Shown in pieces: positions 24,488 to 33,644 of a DNA stretch of 64,000 bases. The stretch spans positions 1-64,000 of the forward strand of contig JBKHDI010000012.1 of assembly GCA_046541415.1 (NCBI GenBank). Reading direction: 5' to 3'. The translations under genes were made by a program, and so were the position numbers. This DNA is from CAZOVB01 sp046541415 (GTDB lineage Bacteria; Planctomycetota; Phycisphaerae; SM23-33). The stretch's first letter is position 1; every line of letters starts with the position of its first letter. The notes beneath the pieces are model-generated. The model saw only the letters and a list, made by a program, of their open reading frames with translations, searched no databases and had not been told where the DNA came from.

Positions 24488-24518
24488 TTGACCACTGCTT
24501 TTCCACTGCTTATCCACA
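24488..24518 (+). promoter_or_regulatory. Phased DnaA-box-like 9-mers
   Basis: Three 9-mers begin exactly 11 bases apart: TTGACCACT at 24488, TTTTCCACT at 24499 and TTATCCACA at 24510. The last is a perfect consensus DnaA box, the second differs at one or two bases, the first at three. They sit in the 249-base gap (24363-24611) between divergent genes. The gap is visibly AT-richer than its surroundings, notably about 24450-24487 and 24570-24605. This is the layout of a DnaA oligomer site, either an origin or a DnaA-controlled promoter. No coding potential is seen in the gap. Confidence 0.5.
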
Positions 24519-24611
24519 GGGTAGTCCGTCCGCGGCCGGCTCGTCGATTGAAGATCCGGTGAAGGTCCGGTTTTGCTAATTCTCTGTATTGTACTGATTT
24601 GCAATTAACCA

Positions 24612-24917
24612 ATGACTCATGTCGATTCAGCCGATGCAGGTAGGGAGACCTCTTCATCGCTGCCAGGCAGACAGGGCGTGACAGGGTCGCCCGATCTGCC
24701 CATTCCGGCTCCGGAGAAACGCCTCGTGGCTGCGAACCTCGAACAACTTGCCGTCCACATCGCCGGTCTGGATCGGCCGGGGCTGCTGGACTACCTCGAA
24801 ACGCTGCGGTGCACCTTCGAGCTGGATTTCACAGCCGAGTTTCTGCGGTCCCTTCCGGTGGATCAGTTGCGACACATCGCTTTGGCGGCCTCGCTGCATC
24901 GACGCCTGGAGCCGTAG
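24612..24917 (+). CDS. Hypothetical protein, 101 aa
   Basis: I do not recognise the family. Residues 1-35 are polar and rich in Ser, Gly and Pro; from 36 on the protein is predicted helical, with a regular Leu-rich pattern (NLEQLAVHIAGLDRPGLLDYL, LPVDQLRHIALAASLHRRL). There is no signal or membrane segment. It begins right after the AT-rich DnaA-box region and ends two bases before the convergent gene. No ribosome site is visible at ATG 24612, so expression is uncertain, but the helical half has normal codon use. Confidence 0.55.
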   Translation: MTHVDSADAGRETSSSLPGRQGVTGSPDLPIPAPEKRLVAANLEQLAVHIAGLDRPGLLDYLETLRCTFELDFTAEFLRSLPVDQLRHIALAASLHRRLEP

Positions 24918-24919
24918 TG

Positions 24920-25594
24920 TCAGATGAGCTTGCGAAGCAGCGACTGGACGACGGGCTGGTCGTCCTCGTTGCAGGAGTAGCTGAAGGTCGCCTTGGGGGT
25001 AATGCTCACCGAAGCGAAGCCGCCTGGGGCTTTAAAGCGGATCCGGGCCTGGGAGGCGAACTCGGCGTACTCTTCCAGAAAGTCCTTGCCGTGCTGGGTA
25101 TCGAGGAATTTCGGCGCGTAAGGCCCGGACATGAAGGAGTTATGTGCGTACTCCTTGACCCGGACGCTCTTGAGCTGGGGGCGGTCGGCGTTGTTCATCA
25201 TCTTCTCGATCGACGCCGGGACGTCGACCTCGATCGGCTCGACCAGCGTCGGCAGGGCCAGGCAGCTGCCGAAAAACGCCCCGAGTTGCTCGATCGAGCT
25301 GGCCGGACCTGCGTAGATCTCCAGCATCTCGGTATCGGGTCGAACGGCAAAGGGCAGGACCGAGACCTTCTCGACGGCCTGGGAGACGATCTGCTGGCTG
25401 TCCGGATCGAGCTTCTGGACGGCCTGCTGGGTCTTGCGGATGATCGTGCCGAACGCCGCCGGGCCGTTGGCCGAAGCGTCCAGCACGCCGAATTCCTCGG
25501 TCTCCGGCAGGCCGAACTCAGCCATCGCCTGGACAAGTTCTTCCGGCCGGCAGCAGCCGCGGATTCGGGCGAAATTCAAGCGAAACGATGCCAT
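24920..25594 (-). CDS. Hypothetical protein, 224 aa
   Basis: I do not recognise a family. The protein has no signal peptide or membrane helix. Features are MASFRLNFARIRGCCRPEELV at the start, alternating helices and strands in the middle, a KSVRVKEYAHNSFMSGPY segment and a final beta-rich part (GFASVSITPKATFSYSC). Codon use matches neighbouring genes, and the frame is full length with a good start. A 344-base gap separates it from the divergent zinc-ribbon gene. Confidence 0.65.
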   Translation of the reverse strand: MASFRLNFARIRGCCRPEELVQAMAEFGLPETEEFGVLDASANGPAAFGTIIRKTQQAVQKLDPDSQQIVSQAVEKVSVLPFAVRPDTEMLEIYAGPASSIEQLGAFFGSCLALPTLVEPIEVDVPASIEKMMNNADRPQLKSVRVKEYAHNSFMSGPYAPKFLDTQHGKDFLEEYAEFASQARIRFKAPGGFASVSITPKATFSYSCNEDDQPVVQSLLRKLI

Positions 25595-25938
25595 AGCGTT
25601 GGATCCTCGAAGGGACAGTCTTTCGGAAACAGGCTATCATACGCCCTGGCCGATCCAGATCAAGGCCCTGCGCCTGCCAGAGGCCGGAGGGATGGGGTTG
25701 GCTTTGACCGAAACCCATGGGCAGGAGGTTTGTTGCAACACAAGCCCCTCGCGTGCGTCTACAGGGGCAAGGGAGACATTCCGGCGAAGGGTTTGCTTTC
25801 CTGCCGGAACAGACCGTATATTGCCCTTGGGCCTGGGCTTCGGTGCTTTTCTGTTCTGCAGCCGGCACTGCGCTGTCCATGGGCGTCGCCCGGAGGCAAA
25901 GTGGAAGTTTGTGCAGAACACACACAGGGAGAGTTGGG
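25595..25938. other. Gene-free divergent region
   Basis: No convincing gene is seen. An imperfect hairpin with arms TTCCGGC and GCCGGAA spans about 25777-25811. The last 30 bases (CACACACAGGGAGAG) contain the ribosome site of the gene at 25939. The region should carry promoters for both flanking genes, but I see no clear consensus pair. Confidence 0.35.
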
Positions 25939-27078
25939 ATGAATGGTCGACTGGTAGCCTGCCCGGCATGCGGCACATTGCTCGATGCACCGCCTGAGGC
26001 GGCTGACTGCATCGTGCGCTGCGGAAACTGCAAGAAACGGTTCCGCCTGCCGAAGAAATTGGCCGCCACGGGTGACGCGATCGCCAGTTGGCTGTGGACC
26101 GACCGGAACGTCGAGGAAGATGAGGAGCCCGCCCAACCTGTCTCGTCTGGCAAATACGACCCGAAGGAAGAGTCGATGATGTTCCTGGCCGACCTGCACG
26201 AGCAGGACCCCGCCGGGGCCATCCGCCTGGTCAGGCTGGGCTCGGAGGGGGCGTTGTTCGAGTATTCCGCCCACCGGATGGAAGATGAAGTCTTCCGCAG
26301 CGCCATGCCCCGCCTGTGCGTCCGCTGCTCCAGTCGCGTCGACCTGGTCGCACACCCGATCATCTTCGCTCAGGAGATGGATGACAGCGTCTCGCTGGCC
26401 GCGGAATACGCAGCCGGGGCGCTGAAGATGGACTGGGCCGACGTGCGGAAACTCACCGGTCCGCAGGTGCTTGCCAAGCTGGGCAGCATCCCCAACCTGC
26501 CCCATCCGGCCAGTCTGCCCATGCCCTTCTGGATCTGCGACATCTGCTCGGGCGTGGGACTGGTTTCCGGGCAATGCAATATCGACCCGTCCCACGGCAG
26601 CGGGTGGTTCCGTCTGCGGATCGCCAACCTGGAAGTCGCCGAGAAGTTCCTGATCAACCTGGGCAAGGAAAACAGCGTCGAGCACGCCGAGATCCGCCTG
26701 CGGATCGACTCGCTCGACAAGCACCCGTGGATGTCTCTGTCGGCCTCGGTGCAGCATCGCATCGAGCAGTGGTATCAGCCCAAGGGGCAGGAACAATTTC
26801 TGGCCTACGTGCCCGACCGCGACCGCAGCACAACCGAGGACGGGGTCTACGGGATCATCGTCACCGACCAGCGGATGATCTTCCACTGCAAGTACCGACA
26901 CTACGAAAGCCCGCGCGATCTGCCGATCCACCTGGAGTGGTCCACCCGTCGCGGCAGGATGGTTCTGCACATGCGCAGCCCCGGGTGGGAGTCCCCCCGG
27001 TTCTACATCGACCGCCAGGGCCTGGCCCTGCTGCGAAAGGCCCTGCAGCGCGGCCAATTCGCCGCCCGATGGTATTGA
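25939..27078 (+). CDS. Zinc-ribbon protein of unknown function
   Basis: This 379-residue protein opens with a zinc ribbon, CPACGTLLDAPPEAADC followed by CGNCKKRFRLP, of the MJ0042 type. Two further Cys pairs follow: CVRCSSRVDLV and CDICSGVGLVSGQC. The C-terminal 150 residues are beta-rich (YGIIVTDQRMIFHCKYRHYE), like a PH- or GRAM-type fold. No signal peptide or membrane helix. ATG at 25939 follows GGGAGAG. Proteins with this ribbon are abundant in planctomycetes; no process is assignable. It ends 22 bases before the end of the convergent PSP1 gene. Confidence 0.7.
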   Translation: MNGRLVACPACGTLLDAPPEAADCIVRCGNCKKRFRLPKKLAATGDAIASWLWTDRNVEEDEEPAQPVSSGKYDPKEESMMFLADLHEQDPAGAIRLVRLGSEGALFEYSAHRMEDEVFRSAMPRLCVRCSSRVDLVAHPIIFAQEMDDSVSLAAEYAAGALKMDWADVRKLTGPQVLAKLGSIPNLPHPASLPMPFWICDICSGVGLVSGQCNIDPSHGSGWFRLRIANLEVAEKFLINLGKENSVEHAEIRLRIDSLDKHPWMSLSASVQHRIEQWYQPKGQEQFLAYVPDRDRSTTEDGVYGIIVTDQRMIFHCKYRHYESPRDLPIHLEWSTRRGRMVLHMRSPGWESPRFYIDRQGLALLRKALQRGQFAARWY

Positions 27079-27100
27079 TATTGATCAGTTGATCAACTGA

Positions 27101-28390
27101 TCAGCCGTCCGAGGCTCCCCCGCCTCCCGACGATGTGGCCGAGGAAGACGAACCGCCCTTGGGCTTCTTGCGCCGACGCCGTCGACGCCGCCGACTCTTG
27201 CCCGCCTTGTCGCCCTTGTCCGAGGCGCCCTCGGCCTGTCCGGACGCGCCCTTGCCCGAGCTGCGACGGGTCTTGCGCCGTCTGGGACGCCTGCGCCGGG
27301 ATTTGCTCTCGGACTCGCCCTCATCCTGGCTGTCGGAGCTCTGCGGGTCCGGCCCTTGCTCATCGGCCGGCTCGGGCGCAGCCGGCGCAGGCTTGGGCGC
27401 AGGCTGGTTCGGATCCGGCTCGCCGATATCCTGCTCGATGATGTCCTCATTCGGTACGGCCACGAAGGTCCCGTCGGGCAACTGCAGGCGAACCAACTGC
27501 GTGATGATCTGGGTCGAGATCACCTTGCCGACAAGCGCGTCCTTCGTGCGGACCCATATCTTGCGCTTGGGCAGCTGGCGCCGCAGCTCGACATAGGTGG
27601 AGTCTTCGTAGCGGAGGCAGCACATCAGCCGCCCGCAGCGGCCGGAGATCTTCGACGGGTCCAGCGTGGCCTTCTGGACTTTGGCCATCCGCATCGAGAC
27701 CGGCTTGAGTTCCTTGAGGTACTGCTGGCAGCAGCAGACCTGCCCGCAACGCTCCATGTCGGCGACCAGCCGGGCCTCGTCGCGGGCGCCGACCTGGCGC
27801 ATTTCGATCCGCGTGCGGTACTCCGCGGCCAGCTGCTTGACCAGCTCGCGGAAGTCGACCCGATGCTCGGCCGTAAAGTAGAAGATGATCCTCTCGCCGC
27901 CGAGCAGGTGCTCGACCGAGACGAGCTTCATCTCCAGGCCCAGGTCCTTGATCAGCTTGCGGCAGAAGGATCGTTCGCTGTCGGCTGAGCTTTCCAGGTG
28001 GCGGAAGTCGATCAGATCCTGCGGGGTCGCCGCCCGGAGGACGCGACCGTTCCTTCGGAAGGGGTAGTTCTCGCCGTTCTCCTTCAGCCAGGCGGCCAGG
28101 CGGTCGGGCACGATGGTAAACAGGTTGTCGTCGTCGACGAGGTTTGCGACCACTTCGGCCAGTTCCACGCCGCGATCGGTCCGCACGACCATCTTTTTGC
28201 CCGGCAGGGGGCGCGTATCGAGGTTGTGGCGAAACTGCCCGAGGTATCTCATCTGCCCGTATCGCCCGATGATCGCGCCGCTGCGGGAGGGTTTTTCGCC
28301 GGTTCTCTGCGAGGGCGTGCCGGCCTGGTCCGAACCGGATGTGTCTGCAGGGGCGTTCTGGGGCCCGTCGGGTCCCGAAGACTCTGACAT
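27101..28390 (-). CDS. PSP1/RicT-like protein with Arg-rich tail
   Basis: The 429-residue protein has a PSP1 domain at about 60-270 with the Cys cluster CGQVCCCQQYLKE (Cys215, 219-221) and CGRLMCCLRYE (Cys252, 257, 258). In Bacillus the homologue YaaT/RicT forms the Y-complex with RicA and RicF, carries Fe-S clusters and steers RNase Y mRNA processing. Here the core is intact, but a tail of about 90 residues is added, acidic then very basic (SKSRRRRPRRRKTRR and KSRRRRRRRRKKPKGG). That suggests RNA or ribosome contact. The start is set at ATG 28390; the open frame upstream has poor composition. Confidence 0.85.
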   Translation of the reverse strand: MSESSGPDGPQNAPADTSGSDQAGTPSQRTGEKPSRSGAIIGRYGQMRYLGQFRHNLDTRPLPGKKMVVRTDRGVELAEVVANLVDDDNLFTIVPDRLAAWLKENGENYPFRRNGRVLRAATPQDLIDFRHLESSADSERSFCRKLIKDLGLEMKLVSVEHLLGGERIIFYFTAEHRVDFRELVKQLAAEYRTRIEMRQVGARDEARLVADMERCGQVCCCQQYLKELKPVSMRMAKVQKATLDPSKISGRCGRLMCCLRYEDSTYVELRRQLPKRKIWVRTKDALVGKVISTQIITQLVRLQLPDGTFVAVPNEDIIEQDIGEPDPNQPAPKPAPAAPEPADEQGPDPQSSDSQDEGESESKSRRRRPRRRKTRRSSGKGASGQAEGASDKGDKAGKSRRRRRRRRKKPKGGSSSSATSSGGGGASDG

Positions 28391-28607
28391 ACCGGTACTC
28401 CGTATCGTTTCCACGGCGGCCCGTGGGAAAAAGCGGGTTCCACCCCCGGTCCGTAGTCGGGGTTCATACGCCTGGCAAGGCGGCGCCTGGCTTTGCGGGC
28501 CCGGCCGGCATGTCGACACCCATCTTGCGACGGCAGCCGATCGGCCAGCTTCGATTATACGGAATCATCTGTCTGAGCGAAGGTAAATCCCCCATGGGCT
28601 GGCCGAG

Positions 28608-31600
28608 TCAGTCTGCCGCAGCGGCCGGACCCTCGCCTGCCGGGGCCAGCAGACCGTCCTCATCGACGCGCAACCGCCCGTCCTGCAGCTGCTGATCAAG
28701 CGTCTGTTCGACCATCTCGGCGATGCGCCTGCCCGTCAGGCCGAAGCCTAACAGGTGGGCCGTCTGGCTGACCAGGTCCTCGCGCGTCATGCCGTACTGG
28801 CTTTCCAGCAGCAGCATCGCAGCTGCGGCGACCTCCTCGGGGCAGATCAGCCCCGCGTCGCGCAGGGCCTCATCGTCGCGGCGCCGGACGGGCGGGGCCT
28901 GCATCCCCGCCGGCCAGGCGAAGTCGCCCCGGACCGCGATTCGGCCGCTGCGGGCGGCAGTTTCGGTCGCCCGTCTCGCCCGGTCAGCCACGCGCGAGCC
29001 GACGCGGCTGATCTCGAAGGCCGCAGCCAGGCGCCGGGCGATTTCGTCCAGGTGGACCGGCCCCTCGGTCTGCACGATCTGCCCGACCCGCTCGCCCAGT
29101 TCGTCGATCGGCTGGGTATAGAACATCTCGCTGTCGCCCGGCTGATCCGGCGACCAGAGCACGTAGGGCTGGGACAGGGACGTGTGAATCTCGTCGCCGC
29201 CGGCGGAGTCGACCGGCTTGGCCCTGCTGGCCTCGGAGGTCGGGATCGTCGCGAACGTCGGGGCCAACTGACCCCGACGCGCCTGCTCGATCGCCTCGAT
29301 CAACTTCTCGATCCGCCGGCCCGGCCGGCGGAAGAAGTCCACCGACCAGAGCCGCACCACCCGCCAGCCGAGTTGTTCGAGCACCTGCTGACGCAGCCGG
29401 TCGCGGTCGCGCGCGGTCCGCTCGGCGCGGTAGTCCTTCCCGTCGCATTCGATGCCCAGCACGCACCGCTGCGGATCGTCCGGGTCGCAGACGGCCAGGT
29501 CGATCCCGAACCGCCCCGGGCCCACCGATCGCCGCACCGGATAGCCGCGCTCGGTCAACTGCGAGTAGACGGCTGACTCCATCGCCGAGACCTTCTCTTC
29601 GCTGCCGGCCGGGCGGTTCTCAGTTGCCTCCCACGCGTGCTGGAGGTAGTGATGCAGCGCGTGGACGCCGCGCGCCTGCGTGGCCGAGAGATCGAAATCT
29701 TCCGGGCGGATCGAAGTGAAGACCACGCACCGCCGCCGGGCGCGGGTGACCAGCACGTTGAGCCGGCGCCAGCCCCCGTCCTGGTTCAGGGGCCCGAAGT
29801 TCATGCTCAGCCGCTCGCCCGGATCGGACCGTCCGTAGCCGATCGACAGGAAGATCACGTCGCGCTCGTCGCCTTGGATGGTCTCCAGGTTTTTGACGAA
29901 AAACGGCTCGGCTTTGTCGCGTGCGAAAAATCCCGCCAGCGAGTCGTCGCGCCGGCGGAGCGTTTCGATCGCATCCAGAATCGCCTGCTGCTGGGCCTTG
30001 CTGAACGCCCCCACTCCCAGCGACAGCTCGGGATGGGCCTGAGCATGGTCAAAGACCGCCTCGGCGATCCGTTCAGCCTGGAGGCGGTTGGTCCCGCTGT
30101 GACCGCGGTCGTACCAGTCTTCCGGTTCGTAGACGGCCGAGAGGCCCAGCCGCTGGCCGCGGGGGTGTGGCGAGGGGAAGACCACCAGTTGATCGTCGTA
30201 GAATTCGGCCGAGGAGAAGGCGATCAGCGACTCGTGTCGGCTGCGGTAGTGCCACTTCAGCCGGATCCGCGGCAGGGTCATCTCGCCGCGATCGAGGATG
30301 GATTCCATGTCGGCCAGTCCGGCTGCGGCGTCCGAGGCCGTCGGCTCGCCGCCCATGGCCGAGAAGAACGTGGTGGGCGGCAGCTGGTGGTTGTCCCCGA
30401 CGAGCACGAGTTGTTTGCCCCGGGCGATGGCGCCCAGTGCGTCGGCGGGTTCGACCTGGCTGGCCTCGTCGAAGATCACCACGTCGAAGCGCAGCGAGGC
30501 CGGGTCGAGGAACTGGGCCACCGACAGCGGGCTCATCATCAGGCAGGGCTTGATCCGACGGATGACCTGCCCGGCGTCGCGGAAGATCGCCCGGATGCTC
30601 CTGCCGCCCCGCTTGCGGCGGACCTCGCCCAGGACGATGCCCAGCCCGCTGGAGGGGGCGGCCTGGATCTGCCCGTCCGGGCGGCTTTCGGCCAGGCGGC
30701 CGTGGAGGCGAAGCGGCGTGGTCGAGAGATATTTCACGTCCGCCCGGGCGAACTGCTTGCGGCGTGAATCGTGTTCGGCCGCGTTGAACTGCCCCAGCGG
30801 TTCGCGTCGGCTGACGGCGTATTCGGCGATGCAGCGGCTGGCCTGTTTTTCCAGCGCCAGGGCCCAGAGCTCCGGCTCGCAGTGGTTGATTGCCTCGGCT
30901 GCCCACCCGCCGACAGGGCCTGCCAGGACCTGCTGGAGGCTCTGCTGCCAGGCAGCCCAGGCGTGCAGCGTCTCGTGCTGGTTGATCATCTCCTCCAGTC
31001 GCCCGGCGGTCTGCTCGAAGCCGACCTGTTCTGCCTGGGCGTCGAGCCACTTGTCTTCCAGCTCCAGCAGGTCTACCACTTCGCGTCGGGCGCGGTCCCA
31101 CTCGGCCAGCGTCCGGGCCTGCTCGTCGCGGGCCTGCCTCAGCGGCCCAGGATCGACCTTGCCGGCAGCGACATCGATCGCAGCCGAGCCGGCCAGGTTC
31201 CGCTGGACCAGCCGCCGGAACCGCTGGAGCCACTGGGCTGTCTCGTACAGGCCCGCCAGGTCCGCTTGGTCGATCCCCTGCCAGAGGGGTCCGAAGTGCC
31301 CAGCCAGCACGCGGTCCTGGGCGGCCAGGTCGCCGCAGATTCCTTCAAGCTTCGCCAGCTTGCCCAGATCGGCCAACTGCTGGAGCGGTTCGGGCTGATA
31401 GCTTTCATACCGCATTTCGGCGATCCGTTTCCGGTCGGCCCAGTGGCCCGGGCTCAGCCAGCGCCAGAAGCCCTTCGAGCGGTCGGCGACGCGCCGGGTC
31501 AGTTCGGTGACATCGGCCGCGGCGACCAGCTCCGGCTGATACTTGCCCTCCATCCACGCCTGGATCTCCGCGCCGCGGCGGATCAGCTCGATTGCCGCCG

Positions 31601-33494
31601 TCATCGCCGGGCAGACGTCGTTCCAGCGATCGCTGCCGATCAGTTCCTCCGGCGGTTGGGGTGACTGCAGAGTGCAGTCGGCCGCCTGGACGAGCGCCTC
31701 GCCCATTGCGGCAGAGGGTTCGGCGACGGCCCCCAGTTGGCGGCGCAGCTGGTCGAAGGCTTCTGCGGCCGAGCGGGCTGCATCGCGGAAGGACTCGGCC
31801 TTGGCCACGGCCTCTCGGGCCTTGGCGGCGGAGACCTGGGCGATCCGCGCGCCACGGAATGGGTGCTCAGCGGGGTCCCAGATCTCCAGCCCGCGTCGGC
31901 CCAGCTCGGCCAGGGCGGTTTGCAGCTGGCCGAGCTGGTCTGCGGTGAACGTCTCAGCCTGCAGGTCGGCCAGGACATCCGGCACGTCGATCAGCTGGGC
32001 GACCCGCCCCATCGCCTCGTGCGGGCTCAGGTGCGTCTGTTCGACCGGCTCGTGCAGGGCCCGGACGTAGTCGTCCAGCGACTGGCGCAGGCGGTCGAGC
32101 TTCTCGGCGGCCCGGGGGTCGGTTTTGGGGATCACGCGAGGTTTGTCCAGCACGCGGGCCAGCTCGGCGGCTACGGACTTACGGTTGGACTTGGTCGAGT
32201 GCAGTTCCAGGCAGAAGTCGCCCAGCTGGACCTGGTCGAGGCGGCGTTTGACGACTTCCAGGGCGGCCAGCTTTTCCGAGACGAACAGCACGGTTTTGCC
32301 CGCAGCCAGCGTCTCGGCGATGATGTTGGAGATGGTCTGGCTCTTGCCCGTACCTGGGGGCCCTTCGATGACGACACTGCGACCGGCCTTGACGGCCTCG
32401 ATGGCGGCCTGTTGGGAGGAATCGGCGTCGAGGACCTGGAACCGCTCGGCCAGCGCGGCGGCCGACTCTGCCGGCGGATCTTCCTGCCGCTCGTGCTGCC
32501 TCTCGGCGGCCGGCTCGGGCTGCTCGCCCACCGTCACAGCGCGGATCAGCGGGTTCTCGACCAGGTCGTCGCCGGGCCAGCGGTCCGGGTCCAGGTCGAC
32601 GTACATGAGGTACTTGCTGAAGCTGAAGAGCCCCAGGGCGACCTGGTCGGTCACGGCCCAGCCGTCGCGCGGTGCGATCGCCTCGCGGACCTGCCGGTAG
32701 TATTCGCCCGGGTCGAACTGCTGCCAGTCTTCGGGGGCTTGGGGCAGGTCGATGTTCCAGTCTCGTTTCCAGGCGGCAGCCAGCGAGGGGTTCAGCACGG
32801 GGTCGTCGCCGATCGCAGCCAGCCTGAACCGCCGCTTGGCGCTGGTTCGCTGGAGTTCGACCGGCAGCAGCAGAAGCGGGGCCTGGAGGAGGCGGTCGTC
32901 GTCGGGCTGTTTCCAGAGCACGAAGCCCAGGGCCAGGAACAACAGGTTCACGCCGCGTTCCTCGATGGCCGACTCAGCCGCCTGTGCGATCCGCAGCAGG
33001 TTGGTCTGCAGGTTGGTCCCGGACAGGTCTGTCTGCAGCAGCAGGTCGGTGTAGTGTTTGGGCAGCCGGCCGGGAGTTTTTTCCTCGCCCTCCGCGGCCA
33101 ATTCGGGCAGGTCGAACGACTCGCCGGTGGTATCGAGAGCCTCGAGACTTTCGGGCTCTGCCTGGGGCGACTCGGGCGCCGTCTCCAGTTCGCTGGCGCC
33201 TTCGATCTGGGGCGTGTCGATGGGTTCGGTTTTCGCCAAGTCGGGCTGGTCGTCGGACCCCGGCTGGTCGTCCTGCGGCTGGTTGCGTTGTTCGTATTCC
33301 TCGCGGGCCAGGAAGGAAAGTTTCCGTCCCTGGACGGCCAACAGGTCCCAGAGCAGGTCGGGGCGTTCTTCGATGATGTTGATCGTCGTCCGCCGGGTGG
33401 GGCGGAAGTTGAGCATCCGGTTGCGCAGCGTCAGGTCCAGCAGGCGCCTGCGCGCCTGGTGCAGTTGTTCGGCGACATGTTGCTTCTCGTCCAT
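28608..33494 (-). CDS. DUF4011 superfamily I helicase with Vsr-like nuclease and DUF3320
   Basis: The 1628-residue protein begins with a DUF4011 segment (RRRLLDLTLRNRMLNFRPTR). An SF1 helicase core follows: Walker A GPPGTGKS at about 378-385, DEAS near 1008, VGDNHQLPPTTFF, and the motif V/VI region with FMNFGP-type and VTRARRRCVVF. Next comes a Vsr/REase-like nuclease at about 1330-1420 (GIDLAV and VLGIECDGKDY, the D-ExD/K pattern), and a DUF3320 winged-helix end. The order DUF4011-helicase-Vsr-DUF3320 matches a single-protein phage-defence type that I recall as Hhe; this recollection is unverified. An acidic linker occupies 70-140. It stands alone, divergent from an MFS gene. Confidence 0.85.
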   Translation of the reverse strand: MDEKQHVAEQLHQARRRLLDLTLRNRMLNFRPTRRTTINIIEERPDLLWDLLAVQGRKLSFLAREEYEQRNQPQDDQPGSDDQPDLAKTEPIDTPQIEGASELETAPESPQAEPESLEALDTTGESFDLPELAAEGEEKTPGRLPKHYTDLLLQTDLSGTNLQTNLLRIAQAAESAIEERGVNLLFLALGFVLWKQPDDDRLLQAPLLLLPVELQRTSAKRRFRLAAIGDDPVLNPSLAAAWKRDWNIDLPQAPEDWQQFDPGEYYRQVREAIAPRDGWAVTDQVALGLFSFSKYLMYVDLDPDRWPGDDLVENPLIRAVTVGEQPEPAAERQHERQEDPPAESAAALAERFQVLDADSSQQAAIEAVKAGRSVVIEGPPGTGKSQTISNIIAETLAAGKTVLFVSEKLAALEVVKRRLDQVQLGDFCLELHSTKSNRKSVAAELARVLDKPRVIPKTDPRAAEKLDRLRQSLDDYVRALHEPVEQTHLSPHEAMGRVAQLIDVPDVLADLQAETFTADQLGQLQTALAELGRRGLEIWDPAEHPFRGARIAQVSAAKAREAVAKAESFRDAARSAAEAFDQLRRQLGAVAEPSAAMGEALVQAADCTLQSPQPPEELIGSDRWNDVCPAMTAAIELIRRGAEIQAWMEGKYQPELVAAADVTELTRRVADRSKGFWRWLSPGHWADRKRIAEMRYESYQPEPLQQLADLGKLAKLEGICGDLAAQDRVLAGHFGPLWQGIDQADLAGLYETAQWLQRFRRLVQRNLAGSAAIDVAAGKVDPGPLRQARDEQARTLAEWDRARREVVDLLELEDKWLDAQAEQVGFEQTAGRLEEMINQHETLHAWAAWQQSLQQVLAGPVGGWAAEAINHCEPELWALALEKQASRCIAEYAVSRREPLGQFNAAEHDSRRKQFARADVKYLSTTPLRLHGRLAESRPDGQIQAAPSSGLGIVLGEVRRKRGGRSIRAIFRDAGQVIRRIKPCLMMSPLSVAQFLDPASLRFDVVIFDEASQVEPADALGAIARGKQLVLVGDNHQLPPTTFFSAMGGEPTASDAAAGLADMESILDRGEMTLPRIRLKWHYRSRHESLIAFSSAEFYDDQLVVFPSPHPRGQRLGLSAVYEPEDWYDRGHSGTNRLQAERIAEAVFDHAQAHPELSLGVGAFSKAQQQAILDAIETLRRRDDSLAGFFARDKAEPFFVKNLETIQGDERDVIFLSIGYGRSDPGERLSMNFGPLNQDGGWRRLNVLVTRARRRCVVFTSIRPEDFDLSATQARGVHALHHYLQHAWEATENRPAGSEEKVSAMESAVYSQLTERGYPVRRSVGPGRFGIDLAVCDPDDPQRCVLGIECDGKDYRAERTARDRDRLRQQVLEQLGWRVVRLWSVDFFRRPGRRIEKLIEAIEQARRGQLAPTFATIPTSEASRAKPVDSAGGDEIHTSLSQPYVLWSPDQPGDSEMFYTQPIDELGERVGQIVQTEGPVHLDEIARRLAAAFEISRVGSRVADRARRATETAARSGRIAVRGDFAWPAGMQAPPVRRRDDEALRDAGLICPEEVAAAAMLLLESQYGMTREDLVSQTAHLLGFGLTGRRIAEMVEQTLDQQLQDGRLRVDEDGLLAPAGEGPAAAAD

Positions 33495-33644
33495 GGCTTC
33501 TAACCCCGGGTGGTCGATTATGCCCCACCGGGCCGGGGGGTGCAAGCCTGGCTGTCGGAGCATATGTGAGTGAAAATCCCATCCCGCACTGGCAGAGCCG
33601 GCCAGCTGCCGGTATAGAAGTCGGGCAGAGAAGGAGTCGCCCCT

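Noticed and set aside
31737..33503. Open frame of 588 codons on the plus strand opposite the helicase
   Set aside because: Composition is that of an antisense shadow and the helicase frame carries continuous motifs across the region.
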